Shown here: in pieces, positions 1 to 8,108 of the stretch
Layout of the letters: the number at the start of each line of letters is the position of its first letter
Numbering within the stretch: the stretch's first letter is position 1
Origin: an uncultured Pelagibacteraceae bacterium
Lineage (GTDB): Bacteria > Pseudomonadota > Alphaproteobacteria > Pelagibacterales > Pelagibacteraceae
Reading direction: 5' to 3'
Assembly: GCA_902516065.1 (NCBI GenBank)
Contig: CABXXB010000007.1
Coordinates: forward strand, 1 to 37,176
Length of the DNA: 37,176 bases
The notes under the pieces: generated by a model
What the model was told of the DNA's origin: nothing
Database searches by the model: none
The model's input: only the letters and a program-made list of their open reading frames with translations
Made by a program: the position numbers and the translations under genes

Positions 1-646
1 ATTTTTTAAAGCTGTTTTCTTTCATGAGAGAAATCAATTCTTCTTGACTAACAAAGTTTTCAATACTTTTAATTAAATATTCATATGGTTCTTTTTCCCC
101 TACAACAAAATTTGCTATTAAAGGGATTAATTTTGAATAATTTTTATAAATAAAATCTAAATTAGAATTTTGTATTTTTGAAAATTCTAGACATAAAAAT
201 CGACCTCCAGGTTTTAAAACTCTATAAGCCTCTGTTAAAGTTTTGTTAATATTTTTGGTATTTCTAAGACCAAAGCTAATAGTATAAAAATCAAATGTAT
301 TATCTTGCACTGGCAATTTTTCTGCTGTAGCGACTTTCCAATCAATATTTTTATAATTATTTAATTTTTCTTTTCCTTTGGAAATCATACCTTTGTTTGG
401 ATCAACGCATGTGATCGATAAATTTTTTTTTGTATTATCTAAAAATAATTTTCCAATATCACCAGTACCACAAGCAACATCAATTAAATTGCTTTTAATA
501 GATGGGTTCATCATATTAATTAAATTTTTTTTCCAAATTCTATGAATTCCCATAGACATAAAATCATTCATTAAGTCATATTTATCGTAAACCCGATCAA
601 ATACACTTTGAACTAGCCCTTTTTGATTTTGAAGATATTGTTGCAT
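1..646 (-). CDS. ubiE: Ubiquinone biosynthesis C-methyltransferase UbiE (3' end cut by window edge)
   Basis: This gene reads leftward from an ATG at 644-646 and runs open to base 1, so about 215 residues are present and the C-terminal end lies outside the window. The protein begins MQQYLQNQKGLVQSVFDRVY, typical of UbiE/COQ5, and carries the SAM-binding motif I DVACGTGDIG at residues 56-65. Later motifs such as FDFYTISFGLRN and RVLKPGGRFLCLEFS are also seen. The family uses S-adenosylmethionine to C-methylate a demethylated (mena)quinol intermediate. With coq7 at 10145-10672 it points to an aerobic ubiquinone pathway. It is divergent from mutM with only 31 bases between the starts. The ubiE-mutM-rpsT-dnaA order is common in alphaproteobacteria. 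Confidence 0.95.
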   Translation of the reverse strand, partial: MQQYLQNQKGLVQSVFDRVYDKYDLMNDFMSMGIHRIWKKNLINMMNPSIKSNLIDVACGTGDIGKLFLDNTKKNLSITCVDPNKGMISKGKEKLNNYKNIDWKVATAEKLPVQDNTFDFYTISFGLRNTKNINKTLTEAYRVLKPGGRFLCLEFSKIQNSNLDFIYKNYSKLIPLIANFVVGEKEPYEYLIKSIENFVSQEELISLMKENSFKK

Positions 647-677
647 AAATAATTTTTTATAATCAATATAGTATTAA

Positions 678-1541
678 ATGCCAGAATTACCAGAAGTAGA
701 AATAGTAAGACAATCATTAGATAAAAAAATTCGTCAAAAAAAGGTTAAAAAAGTTATTATAAGAAATAGGAATTTAAGAATAAAAATACCAATTAATTTT
801 AAAAAAAAATTAGAAAACAAAAAAGTTAGTAAAGTTTCTAGGTTTTCAAAATACTTAATTATTAACTTCTATGAGGGTGATTTTTGTATAATTCATTTAG
901 GAATGTCGGGTACTATTCATTTAATTAGAGACAATTTCAAAAGTAGTTTGACAAACCTAAGTTTTTATAATTCTCCACTATTACCGAAAAAACATAACCA
1001 TATAGAAATTATTTTTGATGAGTTTAGAATTGTTTATAACGATCCAAGAAGATTTGGCTTTTTTCAGATGATTAAAAATAATTTAGACTTAAAAAAAAGA
1101 TTTTTACATTTAGGACCAGAGCCATTTGATAAAAAATTTAATTTAAGTTTCTTTAAAAAGTTTATAACTAAGAAAAATAGAAAGATTAAAGATCTTATAA
1201 TTGATCAAAAATTTGTCTCTGGTATCGGAAATATATATGCTAATGAAATATTATTTCTTAGCAAAATCAATCCTAATAAAAAAATAAGATTATTAAAAGA
1301 AGATCAATGTAGTCGAATTATTTCAGACTCTAAAAGAGTACTCCAAAAAGCAATTAAAGATGGTGGCTCAAGTATTAGAGATTTTAAAAATACTGACGGA
1401 AACAAAGGAGGCTTTCAGGATAAATTTAAAGTTTATGGGCGAGAGGGTCTTAACTGTAAAAGAAAAGGCTGTGAAAGTATAATTATAAAAAGAATGATTT
1501 CAAATAGATCAACTTTCTTTTGTAATACTTGTCAAAAATAA
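678..1541 (+). CDS. mutM: Formamidopyrimidine-DNA glycosylase (Fpg/MutM)
   Basis: The 287-residue product starts MPELPEVE, the hallmark of Fpg: after Met removal Pro2 is the catalytic nucleophile and Glu3 the acid. Further family features are HLGMSG near residue 74, the NDPRRFG segment, the helix-two-turn-helix around FVSGIGNIYANEILF, and a C-terminal zinc finger with Cys pairs in GLNCKRKGC and FFCNTCQK. The enzyme removes oxidised purines such as 8-oxoguanine and nicks the abasic site. Length is normal for the family. It is divergent from ubiE; its 3' end carries the probable rpsT promoter. Confidence 0.95.
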   Translation: MPELPEVEIVRQSLDKKIRQKKVKKVIIRNRNLRIKIPINFKKKLENKKVSKVSRFSKYLIINFYEGDFCIIHLGMSGTIHLIRDNFKSSLTNLSFYNSPLLPKKHNHIEIIFDEFRIVYNDPRRFGFFQMIKNNLDLKKRFLHLGPEPFDKKFNLSFFKKFITKKNRKIKDLIIDQKFVSGIGNIYANEILFLSKINPNKKIRLLKEDQCSRIISDSKRVLQKAIKDGGSSIRDFKNTDGNKGGFQDKFKVYGREGLNCKRKGCESIIIKRMISNRSTFFCNTCQK

Positions 1542-1553
1542 ACAATTTTTTGA

Positions 1554-1582
1554 TTGACCGATATAAATTCTCAAGTTATACC
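1554..1582 (+). promoter_or_regulatory. Probable rpsT promoter giving a near-leaderless mRNA
   Basis: A -35 TTGACC at 1554-1559 and a -10 TATACC at 1577-1582 are separated by exactly 17 bases, a good sigma70-type match. Transcription would be expected to start around 1588-1590, only a few bases before the rpsT ATG at 1592, leaving no room for a Shine-Dalgarno. The match is seen in sequence; the start site is inferred. Confidence 0.55.
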
Positions 1583-1591
1583 CCTGCGCAC

Positions 1592-1852
1592 ATGGCAAAC
1601 ACTAAATCAGCAATTAAAAGAATTAGAAGAGTCTCTAAGCAAACTGCTGTAAATAAAGCAAGAAAAAGTAGATATCGAAACGCTCTTAAAAAAATGAACC
1701 TTCTGGTTGAAGGTAAAAAGAAAGATGAAGCGTTAAAATTCTTGCCTAAATTGAATTCAGAGCTTATGAAAATTGCTAAAACTGGTATTATTAAAAAACA
1801 AAACGCCTCAAGAAACGTTTCAAGAATTACTAAAAAAATAGCATCAATATAG
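1592..1852 (+). CDS. rpsT: 30S ribosomal protein S20
   Basis: The 86-residue protein starts MANTKSAIKRIRRVSKQTAV, as S20 does, and is very basic (for example NKARKSRYRNALKK). S20 binds 16S rRNA early in small-subunit assembly. The frame is open upstream to 1529, but that extension overlaps the end of mutM and matches nothing in S20, so ATG 1592 is chosen. The length fits the family (about 85-90). A promoter-like sequence ends 10 bases before the ATG, so the mRNA may be almost leaderless. Downstream lie two hairpins and the AT-rich dnaA leader. Confidence 0.95.
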   Translation: MANTKSAIKRIRRVSKQTAVNKARKSRYRNALKKMNLLVEGKKKDEALKFLPKLNSELMKIAKTGIIKKQNASRNVSRITKKIASI

Positions 1853-2125
1853 TTTCTTATACCTATAGTTGATTCAACTTATAGCATACGCATTATGTAT
1901 GCATCATACAATTTTACTTACAATATTTAGAATAAGTAATTTTTTTTTAAATTAAATTGAAAAATATTTTTTTTAAATAGAGATACACAAAAAAAAATAT
2001 TGTCAAAGAATTTTTTTAAATTTTAAATTTTTACACAATCCTAGATTACATTTTTTTTTAATTATAAAAAATTATTTCTTGCAAACACCTCTATATGGTC
2101 TTAACTGATTATCTTCCTGAAAGTT
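1853..2125 (+). promoter_or_regulatory. AT-rich leader between rpsT and dnaA, with two hairpins
   Basis: This 273-base gap has no credible gene. At 1863-1884 an imperfect inverted repeat (CTATAGTTG / CAACTTATAG, one bulged T) is followed at 1884-1902 by a 6-bp perfect hairpin (GCATAC / GTATGC, 7-base loop); neither has a following T run, so they are poor intrinsic terminators but could shape or end the rpsT transcript. The rest is almost pure A/T runs. TTTTACACA at 2029-2037 is one mismatch from a DnaA box (TTATNCACA); no cluster of boxes was found. It must hold the dnaA promoter, but I cannot fix its position. Confidence 0.5.
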
Positions 2126-3547
2126 ATGAGTAATAGCAATATTAATAAAAATTTAGATAATTTAAAAAACGAAACTCTGCATTGGAGTGCTATCCAATCT
2201 CAAATGAAAGAAAAATTAGGATCGGAAGTATATGAAAGCTGGTTAAAAAAGATAAGTTTTATTGAAGAGTTTAATAATTATATTCTATTAACAGTCCCCA
2301 CTCGGTTTATAAGAGATTGGATAACATCTAGATATTTAGACCAAATTTTACAAATAGTTAAAGCTTATAAAAAAGAAATAATTCGTATTGAATTTAAAAT
2401 AGCTGATCAAAAATCTATTAAAGAAACAGAAACTAAGGAAGAAGTTCAAAAATTTGATAATAAAGAAAATATATCTTTTATAAAAGACTCTTATCTTCAA
2501 TATAATAGAATTGATCCTAACAAAAGATTTGATAATTTTCTAACTGGTTCAAGCAATAAGCTTGCATACGAAGCATCTATTAAAGTATCAGAAAATATTT
2601 CACATTATAACCCGTTGTATATATATGGTGGGGTTGGAATGGGCAAAACACATTTACTAAATGCCATTGGCCTTGAGCTCAAAAAGAATAATAAAGTTAT
2701 GTTTATCTCAGCAGAGCGTTTTATGTATCAATTTGTTAAGTCTATTAAATCAAACGATATGGTTAAGTTTAAAGAATATTTTAGAAACACAGATATTTTA
2801 TTAATTGATGATATCCAGTTTATGAATGGAAAAGAAGCAATGCAGGAGGAATTTTTTCATACATTTAATGCTCTTTTAGATAAGGGGTCACAAATTATAG
2901 TTTCAGCTGATAGAGCACCAAATAAATTATCTAGAATACAAGAAAGAATTAAATCTAGATTTTCAGGAGGTCTAGTAGTTGATATCCAAAAACCCGATTA
3001 TGAATTAAGAAAAAAAATTGTTGATCAAAAAACAGAAGAACTTAACAAAATTTATTTTGATCAAATCAAAATTTCCAAAGAAATCCAAGATTATATAAGT
3101 ACAGAAATCACAGTTAGCATTAGAGAGCTGGTTGGAGCAATTAATAGAATAGTTTCCTTTTCAAGAATATACAATAAGACTCCAAATTTAGCAGAAACAA
3201 AAATTGTACTTAAAGATTTATTAAATTTATCTGAAAATAAAGTTACCATTGATTTAATCCAAACTCTTGTATGTAAATTTTTTAAAATAAGTAAAAATGA
3301 GATGTTATCTTCTAGAAGATCTAGATATTTAGTTAGACCAAGACAAACAGCTATATATTTAACAAAAATTCTAACATCAAAATCACTCCCTGAAATTGGC
3401 CGTGAATTTTCAAATAGAGATCACACCACAATTATTCACTCTGTTAAAACAATAGAAAAACTTAAAGAAAATAATCCCGAAATGGTTGATAATATTAATA
3501 AGTTAAAAAATCAGATACTATATAATACTAAAGATAATGAAATTTAA
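2126..3547 (+). CDS. dnaA: Chromosomal replication initiator DnaA
   Basis: The 473-residue protein shows all DnaA domains: an N-terminal domain I with SEVYESWLKKISF (residues 33-45), a short linker, an AAA+ ATPase with Walker A GGVGMGKTH (168-176) and Walker B LLIDDI (225-230), and a C-terminal DNA-binding domain with the signature GREFSNRDHTTIIHSVK (425-441). It binds DnaA boxes at the origin and opens the duplex in the ATP form. Its last 11 bases overlap the start of dnaN, so the two are probably translationally coupled. The linker domain II is short, as expected in a reduced genome. Confidence 0.97.
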   Translation: MSNSNINKNLDNLKNETLHWSAIQSQMKEKLGSEVYESWLKKISFIEEFNNYILLTVPTRFIRDWITSRYLDQILQIVKAYKKEIIRIEFKIADQKSIKETETKEEVQKFDNKENISFIKDSYLQYNRIDPNKRFDNFLTGSSNKLAYEASIKVSENISHYNPLYIYGGVGMGKTHLLNAIGLELKKNNKVMFISAERFMYQFVKSIKSNDMVKFKEYFRNTDILLIDDIQFMNGKEAMQEEFFHTFNALLDKGSQIIVSADRAPNKLSRIQERIKSRFSGGLVVDIQKPDYELRKKIVDQKTEELNKIYFDQIKISKEIQDYISTEITVSIRELVGAINRIVSFSRIYNKTPNLAETKIVLKDLLNLSENKVTIDLIQTLVCKFFKISKNEMLSSRRSRYLVRPRQTAIYLTKILTSKSLPEIGREFSNRDHTTIIHSVKTIEKLKENNPEMVDNINKLKNQILYNTKDNEI

Positions 3548-4649
3548 CGTTAACCAGCAAGATTTGCAACAAGCATTAAGTTATTGTCAGGGCGTTATAG
3601 AAAAAAGAAGCACACTTCCAATTCTTTCTAATGTTTTATTAGATGCTAGTAATTCTCAATTAACTATAACAGCAACAGATCTAGATTTAATATTCGTTCA
3701 TCAAATAAAAAACATTGAAGTTATCGAAGATGGAAAAACCACAACTACTTCGTCAATCATGTATGACATAGTAAGAAAATTTTCCTCAGGAAAAAAAATA
3801 AATATATCATTATCTGATGCAAGCAAGCTTCAACTTGAGTCCGAGAAATCAATTTTTAATTTGAATTGCATTAGTCCTTCAGAATTTCCATTAACTGATG
3901 AAAATTTTAACGATAATGAGTTTTCTATTAATTCTAAAAACTTGCTTAAGCTTTTGAACAAATGTAAATTTTCAATTTCTAACGATGAAACAAGACATTA
4001 TTTAAGTGGAATATATTTTCATCAAACTGAGGTAGAGGAAAAAAATTATCTTACAGCCGCAGCAACTGATAGTCATAGAATGTCAATTTCAAAAATAAGG
4101 CTTGATCAAAAAATTAGCTTTGATCCAATTATTTTACCAAAAAAAACAATTTTTCAACTTGTTTCATTATTAGATAATTATGATGGCGAGGTTAAAATTT
4201 CCAATATTAAATCAAAAATAAAATTTGAGTTAAAGAATAGCATTTTAATTTCAAAATTAATTGATGGTAAGTTTCCAAATTACATTCAAGTTATTCCTAA
4301 AAATAATCAAAAAAAACTTGAAATAGATCTAAAACTTTTTTTAGGATCTGTTGATCGTGTTGCATCAGTATCTTTAGACAAAAAAGATGGTGTGAAATTT
4401 AGTTTAACTAAAGATGCTTTAAATCTTTCTGTAAACAATACAAATAGTGGAGACGGAAACGAAACTCTAAATGTAAAGTTTGATCATGACTTGGAGATAA
4501 GTTTTAATTCTAGATATTTAATTGATATTGCTTCACAACTTGATGGTAAAAATATTGAAATTTTTTTTAATGACACGGGGTCCCCTGCTTTAATTAGAGA
4601 TCCTAGTGATTATGATAGTATCTACGTAGTTATGCCTATGAAAGGTTAA
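3537..4649 (+). CDS. dnaN: DNA polymerase III beta sliding clamp
   Basis: The 370-residue protein has the three-domain clamp layout: an N-terminal MKFNVNQQDLQQALSYCQGV with the typical KRSTLPILSNVLL, a middle domain with RHYLSGIYF and ATDSHRMS, and the C-terminal end YVVMPMKG that resembles the MPMR(L) end of clamps. The dimeric ring tethers DNA polymerase III to the template. Length matches the family (about 366-375). It starts inside the dnaA 3' end (11-base overlap), and its stop overlaps the convergent plsC stop by 4 bases, leaving no separate terminator. Confidence 0.97.
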   Translation: MKFNVNQQDLQQALSYCQGVIEKRSTLPILSNVLLDASNSQLTITATDLDLIFVHQIKNIEVIEDGKTTTTSSIMYDIVRKFSSGKKINISLSDASKLQLESEKSIFNLNCISPSEFPLTDENFNDNEFSINSKNLLKLLNKCKFSISNDETRHYLSGIYFHQTEVEEKNYLTAAATDSHRMSISKIRLDQKISFDPIILPKKTIFQLVSLLDNYDGEVKISNIKSKIKFELKNSILISKLIDGKFPNYIQVIPKNNQKKLEIDLKLFLGSVDRVASVSLDKKDGVKFSLTKDALNLSVNNTNSGDGNETLNVKFDHDLEISFNSRYLIDIASQLDGKNIEIFFNDTGSPALIRDPSDYDSIYVVMPMKG

Positions 4650-5347
4650 TTAATTCTATCTAACTCGTTATAAATTTTTTTTTCTAAATTATTTACAAAA
4701 TCACTTTTTTCCATCTGATAATCAATTGATGGTAATATTGAGATAATGATTTCTTTGTTTGGTATTTTAGGTCCTTTTTTTGGCCATACGTAGCCAGAAT
4801 TGATAGCAATAGGCTGACATGAAATATTTAGCTCCTCATAAACTCTCGCTACACCTTTTTTAAAAGGTGGCCTCTCGTCTGGTTTTACTCTTGTGCCCTG
4901 AGGAAATATAATTAAAGGTCTTCCGGTATTGTGAACAACTTTTTTAATGTCATCAAAAAAACCTAAATTTTCTTTTGTAACTTTATTTCTTTTGATGGTA
5001 ATAGAGCCAATTTTTTTTAAATACCAACCAAAAATTGGAATCAGTGTTAGCTCTTTTTTTAAAATAAATAGAGGGGAATTAAAAATTGTTTGAAGGTAAA
5101 AAGTTTCAAACATTGACTGATGTGAAGCTGCTATAAAAAATTTTTTATTAATAATAATGTTTTCTTTTCCTAATATTTTAATTTTCACGGATAAAATTAA
5201 TCGTAGACAAAAACTTGCCCAATAACCCATCAATTTACCTCCAATTAAAACTATATTTTGTGGCAAAATCAAAGTTGGAAGAAATAATATTGATATAAAA
5301 ATTATTCCTGAAAAAAAAATTATTGAAAATAAAAGATTTCTTAACAT
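4646..5347 (-). CDS. plsC: 1-acyl-sn-glycerol-3-phosphate acyltransferase (PlsC)
   Basis: The 233-residue protein has one or two N-terminal membrane segments (residues 5-45), then the acyltransferase block 1 as HQSMFE (76-81) and the FPxGTR block as FPQGTR near residue 150, followed by PFKKGVARVY. The HX4E form replaces the textbook HX4D but is common in alphaproteobacterial PlsC proteins. It would acylate lysophosphatidic acid to phosphatidic acid at the inner membrane. It is last in the argH-lptM-lysA-plsC series, 12 bases after lysA, and converges on dnaN. Confidence 0.88.
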   Translation of the reverse strand: MLRNLLFSIIFFSGIIFISILFLPTLILPQNIVLIGGKLMGYWASFCLRLILSVKIKILGKENIIINKKFFIAASHQSMFETFYLQTIFNSPLFILKKELTLIPIFGWYLKKIGSITIKRNKVTKENLGFFDDIKKVVHNTGRPLIIFPQGTRVKPDERPPFKKGVARVYEELNISCQPIAINSGYVWPKKGPKIPNKEIIISILPSIDYQMEKSDFVNNLEKKIYNELDRIN

Positions 5348-5359
5348 TATTTTTAAATG

Positions 5360-6574
5360 CTACATCAATTCAGATATTTTTTGTCTTTTGTTTATAACCT
5401 GAATTTTTGACCCTTTGATTAATATTTCAGTTGGTTTAGGCCGCACATTGTAATTTGAAGCTAGCGAAGTGCCATATGCACCTACATCACATATAACTAA
5501 AAAATCTTTTTCATTTAATTTTTGATATTTTTTAACAATTGAGAATGTATCAGTACTTTCGCATATTGGTCCAACAAATTCATAACTTTTCTTTGTAAGT
5601 TTTTTTGTCTTTTTAGAGGGCATGATTCTGTGTTTAGCACCGTATAATGCTGGTCTCATTAAATCATTCATAGCAGCATCTAAAATAACAAAATCTTTTT
5701 TGTATCCTTCTTTAATATATAAAATTTTTGTTATTAAAACTGCTGAATTACCAATAATAGATCTTCCTGGTTCAAAAATAATTTTTGAATTATTTTTTTT
5801 TAAAAATTTTTGGATATTTTTAGAATATTTTTTTAAATTTAACTTAGAATTATTATGTTCATAATCAATACCCATTCCACCACCAAGATCAATGTATTCA
5901 AATTTATGATTAGATTTACTTATGATTTTATCAATGACCTTAAGCATATTTTCATATGGTTTATGATTAAGAATTTGACTTCCAATATGTACACTTAAGC
6001 ATTTCAAATTTAAATATTTTGAGTCTTTTAAATAGCTAACCAATTGTAAGAATATTTTTTGATTTACACCAAACTTGTTTTCTTTTTTACCAGTTGAAAT
6101 TTGACTAAGAGTTTTTGCATCTGTATTGGGATTTAATCTTATACCTATATTAATTATTTTTCTTTTTTTTTTTGCAATTTTTTCAATTTCTAAAATTTCA
6201 CTTTTAGATTCTGTGTTAATTAATAATATATTTTTTGTTACCGCATATTCTATTTCTTTCGTAGTTTTTCCCACACCTGAAAAAACAATTTTTTGAGGTT
6301 TGATGCCAGCTTTTAGAGCTTTCATAAGTTCCCCAATAGAAACAACATCAGCTCCAATATTAAATTTTTTTATTTCCTTTAAAATTTTGATATTAGTGTT
6401 CGATTTTACAGCAAAACAAATTAATGGAGAAAATGATTTAAAGTTTTTTTTAAAATTAGTGATATTTTCTTTAATTTTTTCAAAAGAATAACAATATAGG
6501 GGTGTCCCATATTTTTTAGCAATACTATCAATAAGTTTATTATCAAATGAAAGTTTATTATTAATATAATTCAT
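5360..6574 (-). CDS. lysA: Diaminopimelate decarboxylase
   Basis: The 404-residue protein is a fold-type III PLP enzyme. CFAVKSNTN (53-61) holds the PLP lysine K57, SVHIGSQI (194-201) and GGGMGIDY (231-238) form the barrel, EPGRS (268-272) binds phosphate, and GPICESTD (335-342) supplies the active-site Cys338 and Glu339 from the partner subunit. It decarboxylates meso-diaminopimelate to lysine, the last step of the DAP pathway. The start ATG at 6574 shares its A with the TAA of the upstream small lipoprotein gene (TAATG), indicating coupled translation. Confidence 0.95.
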   Translation of the reverse strand: MNYINNKLSFDNKLIDSIAKKYGTPLYCYSFEKIKENITNFKKNFKSFSPLICFAVKSNTNIKILKEIKKFNIGADVVSIGELMKALKAGIKPQKIVFSGVGKTTKEIEYAVTKNILLINTESKSEILEIEKIAKKKRKIINIGIRLNPNTDAKTLSQISTGKKENKFGVNQKIFLQLVSYLKDSKYLNLKCLSVHIGSQILNHKPYENMLKVIDKIISKSNHKFEYIDLGGGMGIDYEHNNSKLNLKKYSKNIQKFLKKNNSKIIFEPGRSIIGNSAVLITKILYIKEGYKKDFVILDAAMNDLMRPALYGAKHRIMPSKKTKKLTKKSYEFVGPICESTDTFSIVKKYQKLNEKDFLVICDVGAYGTSLASNYNVRPKPTEILIKGSKIQVINKRQKISELM

Positions 6575-6696
6575 TAATTTGAAAACATTTCATTACAACT
6601 TTGATCTTGATCTAATTTTGGACAGCCTTTTTTGCCGCAAGAAAAAGAAAAAAGAAACACAGATAATAACAAAATTGTACATATTTTTTTTATCAT
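6574..6696 (-). CDS. Small LptM/YifL-like lipoprotein (40 aa)
   Basis: Between argH and lysA an ATG at 6694-6696 opens a 40-codon frame. It begins MIKKICTILLLSVFLFSFSC, a lysine start, a hydrophobic stretch and a cysteine at residue 20, like a lipoprotein signal. The next residues GKKGCPK resemble the CGxKGPLY start of LptM (YifL), which in enterobacteria is encoded next to dapF in the lysine pathway. LptM is known to help oxidative maturation of LptD; the two additional cysteines here (25, 34) are notable. It overlaps the argH stop (ATGA) and its TAA shares a base with the lysA ATG, which strongly supports it being translated. The lipobox position -3 is Ser, weaker than the usual Leu. Function is inferred from context and motif only. 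Confidence 0.75.
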   Translation of the reverse strand: MIKKICTILLLSVFLFSFSCGKKGCPKLDQDQSCNEMFSN

Positions 6697-8084
6697 GATT
6701 TTTTCCTATATTTGCTTATCATTCTTTTAATGTTAACAAAAGATGTTCCTCCATAGGATTTTTTGGAGTTTACTGAATTTTTTAAATCGAAAACTTTTAA
6801 AACGTCATTGGTGAGCTTTGGTTCAATCTTTTTTAATTCTTCAATTTTGAGATCTTTAAGTTTTTTTTTTTTCTTTTCAGCAAAATTTACAATCTCAGCT
6901 GTTTTTTGATAAGCTTTTCTAAAAGACATCGAATGATTCTTAACCAAATAATCAGCTAGATCTGTTGCTGTAATATAACCATTATCAGCTAACTCATACA
7001 TCTTTTTTTTATTGGGTAAAATATTTTTTAGAATTTCATTAAATATTTTTAAACAATTAACCAATGTATCATTAGATTTAAAAACTATTTCTTTATCATC
7101 TTGCAAATCTTTAAAGTAAGACAAAGGCAGTCCCTTTAATATTGTTAACATAGAAAATAAATTCCCAAAAGTTGATCCAGTTTTTCCTCTTAAATACTCT
7201 AATAAGTCAGGATTTTTTTTTTGAGGCATTATTGATGAGCCAGTGACAACTTTGTCTGAAAGATGAATCAAATTAAAACCATCTGAATTCCAAATTATAA
7301 GTTCTTCAGCAATTCGAGAAATATGCATCGAGCAGACTGAAATACTAAAAAGAAAATCTAAAACAAAATCTCTATCAGAAACTGTATCTATCGAGTTATT
7401 AGTTGGACGACTAAAACCCATTTTTTTTGCAGTGTAATTTCTATCAATATTGAATGAAGTTCCTGTGAGTGCAGCTACGCCAAGCGGGCTTTCATTTAAA
7501 CTTTCTAAATTATTTATAAATCTTCTTTTATCTCTTTTGAACATTTCAACATAAGCCATTAAGTAATGAGCAAGTGAAACTGGTTGAGCATTCTTTAAAT
7601 GAGTAAAACCTGGCATAATTGTTTCAATATTTTTTTCTGCAATCTTTATAGTAGATTTAATGACTTGATCTAAATTTAAGTTAATTTCTTTAGTTGCTGA
7701 TTTAATCCAAATCTTAAAATCAGTAATAACCTGATCATTTCTTGATCTAGCAGTATGAATATATCCAGCGTCTTCTCCAATAATTTGAAAAAGTTTATTT
7801 TCAATATTCATATGAATATCTTCATATTTATTATTAAACTCAAATTTGTTTTTTGAAATTTCTTTTTCAATCTTTTGCAATCCATAAATTATTTTATTTT
7901 TTATTTTAAAAGATATAATTTTTTGTTTTAACAACATTTCTACATGGGCTATCGATCCTGCAATATCCTCTTTATATAATCTTTTATCAATATCTATAGA
8001 ACTTCCTACTCTTTGAAAAAGTGTAGATGTTTTTTTTTTAATTCTAGTACGCCATATTGCCTGGTTGTTTTTATTTTTAGCCAT
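6693..8084 (-). CDS. argH: Argininosuccinate lyase
   Basis: The 463-residue protein carries the fumarase/aspartase superfamily signature GSSIMPQKKNPD at 282-293 (catalytic serine in the loop), HTARSRNDQV at 110-119 and GFTHLKNAQP at 159-168 (catalytic His162). It splits argininosuccinate into arginine and fumarate, the final step of arginine synthesis. Length is normal. It is divergent from the TlpA-type gene with just 24 bases between the start codons, so any promoters must overlap the coding ends. Its TGA overlaps the ATG of the downstream lipoprotein gene. Confidence 0.96.
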   Translation of the reverse strand: MAKNKNNQAIWRTRIKKKTSTLFQRVGSSIDIDKRLYKEDIAGSIAHVEMLLKQKIISFKIKNKIIYGLQKIEKEISKNKFEFNNKYEDIHMNIENKLFQIIGEDAGYIHTARSRNDQVITDFKIWIKSATKEINLNLDQVIKSTIKIAEKNIETIMPGFTHLKNAQPVSLAHYLMAYVEMFKRDKRRFINNLESLNESPLGVAALTGTSFNIDRNYTAKKMGFSRPTNNSIDTVSDRDFVLDFLFSISVCSMHISRIAEELIIWNSDGFNLIHLSDKVVTGSSIMPQKKNPDLLEYLRGKTGSTFGNLFSMLTILKGLPLSYFKDLQDDKEIVFKSNDTLVNCLKIFNEILKNILPNKKKMYELADNGYITATDLADYLVKNHSMSFRKAYQKTAEIVNFAEKKKKKLKDLKIEELKKIEPKLTNDVLKVFDLKNSVNSKKSYGGTSFVNIKRMISKYRKKS

Positions 8085-8108
8085 GATAATTACTTATACC
8101 TATTTAAT

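Noticed and set aside
76..81. HX4E instead of HX4D in PlsC as a broken active site
   Set aside because: The residue positions 76-81 of PlsC (gene at 4646-5347) match a form that is usual in alphaproteobacterial PlsC proteins.
1529..1591. N-terminal extension of S20 reading into mutM
   Set aside because: It overlaps the mutM coding end and the promoter and has no S20 similarity; ATG 1592 gives a standard S20.
2029..2037. Replication origin at the dnaA gene
   Set aside because: Only one near-match to a DnaA box was found and no cluster; adjacency to dnaA alone is not evidence in alphaproteobacteria.
8013..8108. Upstream extension of the TlpA-type protein
   Set aside because: It is the reverse strand of argH and would precede the signal peptide; ATG 8109 gives a proper signal sequence.
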